DNA of 64,000 bases from NCBI GenBank assembly GCA_000711775.1, contig ARYC01002009.1:1-64000 (forward strand). The letters are read 5' to 3'. The notes beneath the pieces were generated by a model that did no database searches, was not told the DNA's origin, and worked only from the letters and a program-made list of their open reading frames with translations. The first letter of the stretch is position 1. Every line of letters begins with the position of its first letter. Origin of the DNA: Oxytricha trifallax. Lineage: Eukaryota > Ciliophora > Spirotrichea > Sporadotrichida > Oxytrichidae. Positions 24,519 to 34,500 of this stretch are shown here, piece after piece. The translations under genes and the position numbers were made by a program.

Positions 24519-25003
24519 GGGGTGGGGAAGTTTCCTGCACTTTTTTTATTTAAATGTAAAACTTAATAAATTTTACATAAATAACAAGATTTTACATTTT
24601 TATGACTCATTAATATTAAGAGGATATTTATACATCATTTTAGTAGTTCAAGAAAATATAGTCTAACATTATATAGGTATGCAAAGAACAAGATAAATTG
24701 AATCAGAATTTTATTAACAATTGGATATAATATTTGGAATTATTATGAGTACAGAGAGAATCAATGTATTGGTTTAGAGATAGAAACCTAAAAATATCAG
24801 AAGAAATAAGTCAGAGTTGTTGGAATCTGAAGAGAAATATCTAATAATTGATTAATAAATTAAGTATGTTTTAACAATGAAATTAGTTCGGAAGTAGGTT
24901 TGAGTTGTTATAAAAATAATTTTAATAATTAAAAATTTTTTTAAAAAACTTCCCTAAAATTTTTTTTTCTTCATAAACCGGTGCAGGAAACTTCCCCCCC
25001 CCC
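24519..25003. mobile_element. Small inverted-repeat element, family 1, copy A
   Basis: Left end GGGGTGGGGAAGTTTCCTGC (24519-24538), right end the inverse GCAGGAAACTTCCCCCCCCC (to 25003). An 8-bp duplication GACTTTTT flanks it exactly (24511-24518 and 25004-25011). The interior is AT-rich and non-coding. It lies 85 bp past the anoctamin stop. It behaves like a MITE; an 8-bp duplication is typical of hAT or Merlin groups, among others. Confidence 0.8.
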
Positions 25004-25109
25004 GACTTTTTTATTTACATTTTAAATTTCACGATTTCTCCTTTACATGTTTACTCATAAAAAAAATCAAGAACTCATAAAATTTTAAATAATTAAACTA
25101 ATTATTCAC

Positions 25110-26847
25110 GCTTATCCTTGCAGTTAAAGTCCACCTGATCCATTAAAAATTTGATTATATAGCATACACTTAATTACCAAATTTTGCTAGAGCTGTTATT
25201 ACAAATTGGAAGCAGAAGAACTGCCTCCCATTGCATTGCTTTAATTACTGACGAAACTCTGATTTTATTAGTTTCTTGCTGATTAATTCCCTTAATTTTA
25301 AGCGTTTTGAACGTTTGATTGGTTTTATCTAGTAGAGTAATAAATATTAAGTAACTATTGCATTAATTTATCACAAATCTCCTAGAGGAAACTCTTTCAT
25401 TATAAATCAGTAATAATGAAAATATACAATGTTGGGAAAAAATAAGAATTACTTGAAAATTTAGGATATACCTACTCAAATGTTAAAATTAAAAACATAC
25501 CAATTCCATCTCTTGTAATCTTTTTATTGCCTAAAAATGAAATATATGATACTTATTGCATTTATTTCACATCTGGCAGAAGGTAAGAACTTAAGTACAT
25601 AATTTTTTTCAGCAATTAATTTCTCTAAATATTTCAATATAATTACAAATCTGAGCCCTCTTCAGTTGTAGTGCCAAGTTTAATTAAGGCTTCATAAATC
25701 CCACTATAGTTAAATGCTTAAAAATAAAAATATCTGGATTATGGTAAGTTAAGTTATTCAATAGGTTTTCATTAACGTTGACTATACTTGTCGAGAGGCA
25801 AACATTCGTGCTTCCTATTGAGTTTCAAATTTTAAGAAACAAAATAATTGCAAGTTTCTTATAAAGCCTGATGGGCTGAGTTTATTCACAAATTTATATG
25901 TTTTAGACTTTCCAACCCTAAATTGCTTGATGTGAGATAAATTTACAAAGTCTTATAATTTAAAATATAAAACTGTCAATTTACAGTTGTAAAGACACTA
26001 AATATCTTGTTTAAATCTTGGAAATGTCTGAAGAATATTCTAGTCTTAGGATCATTAATCAAGAGCAAAAGTGTAGATGAAATCAAGTCATATCTTATTC
26101 CTTAGAGTGAAAGATCAGTGAGACTTTCAACTAGTAATTTTGTGGCTCCTACATTCGCGGCCACTTCTGGACATGAGGTAACTAAACTTAACAAAGATTC
26201 AACTCCTTTCTTTCTCAATTGCACATCCTCAATGTTTTTAGCAATTGATACCAATATTTAGGCGAAGACAAATGGGAAGTTCTAGGGACTATACTACATC
26301 CAAGTATTAATGAATTTTAAGCAAGCCAAGCGTTCCTTGGCAACATTTGCAGACTTGAACTCTCTTTCGATTAAGAAACTGATCAAAATGTGTATCTTTT
26401 TATCTTTCATAACAGGCCCTATTTTCTTTGAAATTTTAAGAATTTTCTTCAGAGCTCTGATACAGGACTCTCTTAGAGATCTATCTCGTTCTCTGAGAAG
26501 TAAGAGCTTGCGAAATTTAGAGTAAACTTCCTTATTTGTGAAGAGTTTCTTCAAAACTTTTTTAATGGTCTTTCTATTAGGTTTATAAAATGAAAGCTAA
26601 AGACTAAATCATTTTATATACAAGTTTTTCAAAAGCTATACATATTTTATAATTAGTTATTAAGGATTGTTACCATAAAGCTCTCAATAATATCGTAGAG
26701 CACTTTTGTCTTGTTAGTTAATAATAGTTTAATAAATGAATCAAAATTTAAATCCTAACTATCAAAGTATGCCTGATTTATATTTGAATGAACTAAATTG
26801 TATAAGCAGCACCATAAAGTGGAAATATCAGACTATAATAAGTACAT
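25110..26847 (-). CDS. RICTOR: Rictor, block 2 of scrambled gene (N-terminus and even segments)
   Basis: The N-terminal part of Rictor starts at ATG 26847 (MYLLQSDISTLWCCLYN). It continues through an intron (about 26.57-26.68 kb) into a classic Rictor_N region: KFRKLLLLRERDRSLRESC, ALKKILKISKK and ISFLIEREFKS (26.55-26.3), then VSIAKNIEDVQLRKKGVESL (about 26.2), RYDLISSTLLLLINDPKTR (26.07) and YSGIYEALIKLGTTTEEGS (about 25.69). Small even segments follow: 25465-25525 (KDYKRWNW, the TKDYxKWNW motif of the family), 25369-25398, 25177-25339 (Gln/Asn/Ser-rich insert) and 25110-25144. Each is bounded by pointers matching block 1. The path between about 25.98 and 25.53 kb and block 1 at 12.0-11.6 kb is only partly resolved. 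Confidence 0.75.
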
Positions 26848-26957
26848 TTATTTAAATGGCTGAACAATAAAATGCAAAGATCATGAATAAACTTCTTTTA
26901 TTTTTGTCGATTTAATTTCCTACATACATTAATATAATTAATTTTAAATTCCATATT

Positions 26958-28227
26958 CCCAAAGATGAGCCTCAACCAGATTATTATGTTTAATAAAATC
27001 ATTTAATATTATTTTGAGGATGAGGACCGAAGAAGACGTGAGCATATGCTTATGGAAGAAGAACGATTGAGAAGAGAAAAAGATGACTTAGATTTTAGAT
27101 ATCAGAAAGAACTCAAGGATAGGCAGAGAGCTTATAATAATTAAGATATTCCTTTTTCTTAATCAGGTTTTTATTGCTAGTATTGTAACTTATTTATTGT
27201 AAAAATTAAATATAAAATTTAAAACATTATTAATGATCTTATGAAAACCAGACCAATGGTTTAATACGTAGAGAGAGATGCTTATTTTAAATATAATTTT
27301 TCTCAAACATTAGTGGATCATTTACAAAAAGCCTCTATATAATAATAAAAATGCTGTTAATAATATATAATATCTATAAAGCGAATATAGATACTCAGGA
27401 AGTAGATCTCTAGGGACAAATAAATAATTTAAAGAAAGAGAATTTCGATGCAGATAAAGAACGCATGTCGACTCTCCTTGAAATAGATTAAGTCAATAGA
27501 ATTTTGTATGTTTTTAAAAATAACATATGAAAGGTTTTGGGGTTTTGGATAGCAAACTGGGGAAAATTATTTATGAGCTACATTGAAACTTATTATTTTC
27601 ACATAAATTTAAAATCTAAAGAGGGTTTTCTTATATCAATTAGATATTTGAGATATTTTAGTTAATGATTAATATGCTTGGTGCTGCATTAAATTTATCT
27701 TAATATTTATAAACTAATGTGCTATAGAATTTTGCAAGATTAAAAGGGCTTTGATGGAGTAAGGAGTAAGTATGTATATTAAACGCTTTTGTGGGACAAA
27801 TTACTGGATAAGAGGCTTTTCTAAAATAAAAGCATCAAAGATATGCCATAGTTACTTGTTGTTATAAATCTTACATACTTATTGTGTATCAGCATATTTG
27901 AAACCAGCTGATAAAGACAAGTATCGATTGTCTTATTCCTAGATATTAATATAAGTTTTATTAAAAGATGTGTCAATTTTATAACAGCATCAAGTTATAA
28001 TATATTTCTTTGTCAATATTTAAGATAGACTCAACTAGAAGAACACGAGTAGACTGAATTATTACGAGTAACGCGTGAAATAACCAGAATTTGAATTGGA
28101 CTTTTTAGACAAGGAAATAATGAAATCCACTAAGAAATTCGAGGATGCTTAATATGCCCCCTCTAGGTATGGAGGTCTTATAAGTGGAGAGCATCAGAAA
28201 AATTACTCATCAACTTTCAAATATTGA
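26958..28227 (+). CDS. CSPP1-like ciliary coiled-coil protein, block 2 (even segments and C-terminus)
   Basis: Even-numbered MDSs of the gene begun at 14180: B 26958-26989, D 27016-27134 (RRRREHMLMEEERLRREKDD, strongly helical), F 27235-27334, H 27378-27507 (DTQEVDLQGQINNLKK) and J 28024-28227 (FELDFLDKEIMKS, ending at TGA 28225). They are too short and dispersed to make a protein alone. In order with block 1 (A-B-C-D-E-F-G-H-I-J) they give one open frame, with each joint using a shared pointer of 4-15 bp. Between H and J lies 0.5 kb of eliminated DNA with a telomere-type motif. The start of the neighbouring Rictor gene (26847) lies 110 bp upstream, so the two genes are head to head here. Confidence 0.75.
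27533..27548. repeat. Internal G4T4-type motif between scrambled segments
   Basis: GGTTTTGGGGTTTTGG, preceded by CATATGAAA. It resembles the right terminus of the TBE at 24262 (CATTAAGGGGTTTTGGGGTTTTG), so it looks like a degraded TBE end left in eliminated DNA between segments H and J. Confidence 0.5.
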
Positions 28228-28737
28228 CTATAAGCAGTTATAAAAGATTAATGTGATTGAATATATAGGCTAATAATGCTTTTGATATGATATTTCAATG
28301 ATATATTTAAATAAAATTGTAGTATTAAAAATAATGAATCTAAAGAATAAATTCAATAAATTCAATAATCAACATCATTATCTAATATTAACACTCATAT
28401 AATTATTTAAATATTGATTTTCATTATAAAATTTAGTACTATTTAATTAGATTTTTAATGCAATGCTAGATTTAATTTAAATAATAAAAATAAATTTAAT
28501 CAAAATACAAACTTTGTAAATATATATAACAGTTATATCTCATCTAATTTTAATTTGATTCTTATTTTAAAATGAAAATATAAAATTTTGATAATCTCTT
28601 TTTTAAATATTTGATTTACTTTAATTTTTATGTATTATTTGATTTTCAGTTTTTTGGTTCGTACAAAAGCTTTCTGTTTTGACTTTTAACATGACCTTGC
28701 TACGACCGCTTTTCCCTATCTTTTCTTTCAAAGAACA
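28228..28737. other. AT-rich intergenic region between convergent genes
   Basis: Lies between the stop of the CSPP1-like gene (28227) and the stop of the reverse gene (28738). Strongly AT-rich with no open frame or repeat I can defend. It presumably contains both 3' ends and their telomere-addition regions. Confidence 0.5.
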
Positions 28738-31060
28738 CATTTGATAAAGTGGCTCTTCGATTAAAGTTGACTGTATTTTAGTTTTAAAAACCTGTGCTCA
28801 TCTTCTTCAATGTCAAGCTTTTGTTAAAAAACAAAATGAAACATGATAATATTTTAGTAGTTTCTTGAGGGTGAGTTCTTAAGGAGCGTTTAAGACTTTC
28901 TATAAAGAGAGTTTATTTTAGAATCATTTCCATCACTCTCTTCATATTAAGAAACCTCAAAACCAATTTTTCCTTTTTTCTTTCGTTCTTTCTCCTCATA
29001 CTTCTCTCTTATCTTAACACTTTTGTATTTAGGCGATGGACTATCCCTGTCCCTTATCATATCTATAATTTTGCTGACAACTTCATGCTTTTAATTATGC
29101 ATTCGAATTTTCTTCTCCAACTTGCGCTTCATGTCAATCCAATCTTCCTTGACTCTTATAAATCTATCGTTACCCTCTCCATCTTAAGTGTCTTGAATCA
29201 TGAAAGCCTGCATCATTAATGAAGGTTAGTAGACCACGGTAGACCTTCTTTAATATTAAGAGAAGAGCTAATCTATATTTTTGGCAGCACTCAACCTTTG
29301 TCCCTTGTTATAAAAGGGATCTTATTTTTCTAGAACTTGGCTTGAAAGATCGTTATTTTCAACTTTTTTAGTTGGCAATACCTTATTCGTAGTTTTCTCT
29401 TTACTTTTTTATTGTTTAATTCTCAAGTCTTTTTCCTTCTCTTGCCGTTCTTGTTTAATCAATTGATAGTTGCTATTGTATTCTTATTAATAATAAAAAT
29501 TAAGATTTAGGAAAAACTAAATTCTTGCTTTGTCTTTTCTACATCGATTTTCTTGGCATTTTCCTTAATTTCTTCTTGCTTCTATATTTGAATTAGTTTT
29601 TACTATTTGATTAGGGTTTTTAACCGAGTTCTATCTTGCTGCAGGGATTCACTCTATGTCATCTTTTTATTTTACTAAAGTGCTCTATTGACTTAGGGCT
29701 GTATTATATCAGACATAAAATCAGCAGTCAGCTTTTTGACATCCCCAGCCATGTATGCATTTTTAAACTTCTGATACTTTTTCTGCTCTCTAAAATCAGA
29801 TGTGAAGATTTGAAATAGAGGCATGCCATCTTTGCATCTCACTGCAGGGTCAGGTAGAACAACTACTTAGTTTTTTGCAAGCATTTTGTAAAGGTCTCTC
29901 AACCTAAGCTAGTATTTCTTTTCCTTCAAGAAATCACTGTCGTGCTAGTTATATTGATAGTGAAAGGGCATTTATTCAAAATCGAGCTCTGAAGGTACAA
30001 TATCCTTGCTGTTTGAATTTTCATTTGAAGAAATATAATCGTCATCGTCTGAATCTATTGAAATGTCAGAATCTGAAGTTAGGGAGTCACTAGACAATTC
30101 CCCTCCATTTAGATTTTTGTTTTTTCGCTTGATAAGACTTCACAGAAATTTCGTAGTGTCCTTCTTTTGTGATTGCTTAAGCTAATCTTTCAAAAATCCT
30201 CCCTTAATTCTATTCATCTAAGCACTACCTAGCTTATTCTGCATAGAAAATGATTGCAAGTAAGACTTGAATTTGTTTCGAGTGTCATTGTAAGCCTTGA
30301 CTTCTTGCTCTTTGACTTATTCAATCGTCAACTACTTACTGTCTTTTTCTTCTGGAATTTCTTTCTCATTACTTTACAAAAAGGCTCTATTCATTTATTC
30401 CCTTGAGTTAATGTTTTGAGTTTAATATATGTGTTTTTAAGTCAAATACCCTCTTGGACCTGAACTGGACTTGATTTTTGTGTTTCTAGACTAATTTAAG
30501 AGGTCTTAATTGGTATTTAGTTGAAAACTTTATCCTATATTATTATTGACTTCATAGCTTCTTTGCTTGTCCATGCACCGCAGTCGTAGTTGTTAAGAAA
30601 TTAAATTTTATCTATCAGCTTTAGATGAGGTAATCTATTAAAATTTAGAATTCAAAGACTCTTTCTGAAACACGTCTGAACTTATAGTTTTGTAGAAATT
30701 TCCATGTGTCGCAAACATATTCTCAACGACTGATTTGATTTTCAGTTCTCTTTGACTATTTGAAGATTTCTCCTCATACCTAAAATTAAAAATAAACCTT
30801 GGTTTTGAGAACTTATTCATCTTAATTTTTTTCATTTAATTCCCTAGAATATTATTGTACTATGGATTGCTGCTTTAATTTAAATTTGATTGATTCGTCA
30901 TGCTCAAGTCTATATATGAACTCTCTATATTTTTCTAGGTTAAGTTGGTGGCTGCATTAGAAGTACTGAAACCATTTCCATTTCTTGAGTATACTCGACT
31001 ATTTCTAGTTTTATTTAATTTGAGTTAAAGTTTATGAGATATTGATTGAGGGGCAATTAG
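28738..31060 (-). CDS. Large basic/charged protein with helical regions, unknown family
   Basis: The reverse strand reads as a long protein with few interruptions: Asn/Ser-rich start (NGFSTSNAATNLTQKN, near 30.97 kb), a basic stretch (MKKIKMNKFSKPRFIFNF), Gln/Lys-rich sequence, an acidic patch (SDSDISIDSDDDDYIS, about 30.05), a conserved-looking core (LRLRDLYKMLAKNQVVVLPD; FKNAYMAGDVKKLTADFMSD, 29.9-29.7) and a helical basic C-terminus (DWIDMKRKLEKKIRMHNQKH, about 29.1). The stop is TGA at 28738. A frame change near 30.14 kb and AT-rich interruptions near 29.5 kb suggest IESs or introns. The start lies about 31.0-31.1 kb but I could not fix the ATG. No catalytic motif was recognised; possibly a cytoskeletal or nuclear protein specific to ciliates. 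Confidence 0.6.
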
Positions 31061-31506
31061 GTTTTATTATTGCTGTCCAATATTTTAACATTATAATTAC
31101 ACAAAATTTGACAATATATTAATCAATAAAATTTTGTATAATCATATTTTGCTTTGGGGGTGATTAAGTCATTTATAATTATTTGAATGAATTTTAAAAT
31201 GTTTCATTTACAGGAGTAATAAATGTATTGCTATTTATTTGCACCAAGGAATCATTAAAATTGGAGTAGTTTAGTTTCAATTGCCTTGACTATTTTTTAA
31301 TGAGAAAATTTGGAGTGTATTGTTTCTAAATACTAGATTGTTACATACTTAATAAATTATAAAACAACCTGGAAAATATTATATTTAATCATTACTTTAA
31401 TTTGCTTATTAATTCGGTGTCATTTAATAATAATAAGAAGATATTGGAGTAATATATTTACTTAAATTAAAAATAAGTTTACTATAGTGTTAAATAATTG
31501 AAATTA
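31061..31506. promoter_or_regulatory. Divergent AT-rich upstream region
   Basis: Between the approximate start of the reverse gene (about 31.06 kb) and the forward phosphatase start (31507). AT-rich, with no gene. Likely carries both 5' regions. Confidence 0.35.
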
Positions 31507-34500
31507 ATGGATAACCTAGATTTACAAAACTCTTCTGCATATTCTGCAACTCAGTAAAATATTTTAAGGTATCTTATAGAGGGTTTTATGAATTTATTTA
31601 ATGTTTACACTTAAAATTTTACATCAATATCTATAGTCAGCATGCTCTAAGTTTAGAGAAGTCAGGATCACTGTTAAGTAACAAATATCAGGATCCTTAT
31701 TGGACTCTTGTTAATCTCCAAGATTGCTTCAAAGTAATAAAATCAAAGTTATAATTAGTTTAAGTGATAACCCCTATTAATATAGATAATGACAGAGACT
31801 GTAGGCGGGTACCCATTTATTTCGCAGAAGACAGATGATGGAAATGAAAAATCAAAAGTTTTGATTATTGATAAAAAGACAGTCGATGTCATCGAAAAAG
31901 GGGGGGTCTAAGTCGGTGCAAAAATTTTTTCAAAATCCTAAGTCGGTGCAAAATTTTTTTCGCAAAAACATCAAAAATCCCTAAGTCGGTGCATGATCAA
32001 TTTTTGACATTATTGATATATTTTATCATCCTACCCCACATAAAAAGTATCATTATTAACTAAAATTTATGTCTCAGCTTCTGAATCGAACTCCTTCATT
32101 AAATTTCGATCATAGGACACTTATAATATTATTACAAAAATATTTTTTCTCTGTGACAGATATTTGTTTAAGTAAAATAAAAAAATATTATTTCATATTT
32201 TAATATCTAATTGGTCTGTAAGTAACAAAATTGGGGATTAAGAACATCTTAATTATTCGCTAAATTTAATTATAATAAAAATTAAAAAAATAGTACATAT
32301 TGATTAAAGTATTTAAAAAAAGACAATTAATTGAGTCAATGGTTTTTATCTTAATTAAATTTAGCGAATAATTAAGATGTTCTTAATCCCCAATTTTGTT
32401 ACTTACTGACCAATTAGATATTAAAATATGAAATAATATTTTTTTATTTTACCTAAACAAATATCTGTCACAGAGAAAAAATATTTTGTAATAATATTAT
32501 AAGTGTCCTATGATCAAAATTTAATGAAGGAGTTCGATTCAGAAGCTGAGACATAAATTTTAGTTAATAATGATACTTTTTATGTGGGGCAGGATGATAA
32601 AATATATCAATAATGTCAAAAATTGATCATGCACCGACTTAGGGATTTTGATGTTTTTGAGAAAAAAAATTTTGCACCGACTTAGGATTTTGAAAAATTT
32701 TTTGCACCGACTTAGACCCCCCCGAAAAAGGTACATATTTTATCACATGCAAGATATATTTAATCTCATTTAATTTAATTAATGTCCTATTTTTAGACTA
32801 TGAATACTCTGATTAACTTCAAAGCAGTCGCCCAGTTTATTTCTGTGGAATTATCGGAATCATAAATATCATGGACTACAACTTCTTGGCAGTAATAACT
32901 GAGAAAGAATATGCAGGACAAATTAATGGTTAAACAATTTACTTAATAAAAACCACGTTAATGATTCCATTTTCAGAGAATATATATCCCAGTTAATAAT
33001 GTAAACGCTAGAAACTTAACAATTTGATTGATGGAGTTAAAAAGTTGTTGACTACAGGTTTTTATTTCTCTTATTATGCAGACATTACTTAAAATAGGAA
33101 ACATGTAATAAAGAAATGCAATTTTTAAGATTTCAAAGCTGCAGATTAGACCCCTGACAAAGAAATACAGAAGGTAGAAAATGGAGATTCAAGATATATA
33201 TGGAATCATCAAATATGTTTGGACTTCACTTATCATCATGTTGACAGCAGATGGACAGTTAATTTGATTCAAGGCTATGTAGGTTATCATAAATACACTT
33301 ATGAAGGAGCGTCAATCGAAACTCTGCTAATTTCAAGTAGAAATAAAGCATTAAGTCTATATATTAAAATTGTAAAATCAATAAGCCTATCTTGGATTTC
33401 CAACACACTTCTCTTAAACAATATGTTTTTTCCAGCCCTCATCATCAACTGGAAACACATTTTCCTTACAGAGTTAACATTTTACAGCACCATTAGGTCT
33501 TGGTCTTATACAATCATGACTATTAAACTCATCAACTCTCCAAACCCCTTTACACTTTGAACATAGTTTATAGTCTTCACTTCTTTCGCATTCCTCAAGC
33601 AAATGCTCGTTAAGTGTAGAGATTTCGATAACTTGGCCACATTCCCAACATTAAGCAAGCATAAGGCATTCTTTCCAATAATGAATATCAAGTGACTCAT
33701 CATTAAATTCTTCATCGAATCTTCCACAGAATCCACAAGTCTGTTCTTCTGGATGCCCTCCATGATTTTGTTGTTTTTAACCTTTGTTGTTTGCTGCTTA
33801 TTTTTTAATATTTGCTTAGCCAGAACTAGGTCCCCCTCCAAAGCCTCCGCCTCCGTAGTTTTAGTCATCTTCTTCATCATCATCTTGTTAAGGTTACTTT
33901 TTAGAATTTACAGCAGCTCCTTTCTTAACTGGTTTCCCGTGTGGGTTTATATTTGTGGTAATTGTTTCTTTTGGTACATTATTATTTAACTGTACACCTT
34001 AACCACCATCCACTTCCTAGAACGATGCCTCTAACTATTCTAGTTAAGCTGGCCTAAGTCCTGTAAGATGCTTTTTAATCTCTGGGCCCATATATCTATA
34101 AATCTCTGTCATGCATCTATAAGCCACATTTCTCACGTCTTACAGTTGATGTTGAACTCCCTTTAAAGAAAACAGGACGCTAGCTTTTAGTTAATCAGGT
34201 TGGAACTCAATAGCTTATAGCAATTTAAGCAATAGAGAGTATTTTCCGATAATATGCTTATTTGACATCATGGTTTTCTTAGAGTCTTTTGATTAAGTAG
34301 CCCCAGGAGGTCTTGTCAAAACATTTATAACAACTTAGCTGCCAAATGCTGGATGTTCTGCCATAGCTAAAAGTGCATCTTCCCCGCTTGTTCTAATCTT
34401 AATTAAATTATCTCCTAATTTTTCAACTAAACTTGATATAATTGGATCAGTGTATGATTAGAGTTCACCTTTCAAGCCAGCATTTACAAACATTTATTAG

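Noticed and set aside
33506..33883. Reverse open frame of 125 codons starting MMMKKMTK
   Set aside because: Another phase of the same strand encodes the CEP104 zinc-binding repeats with paired cysteines; this frame is its shadow.
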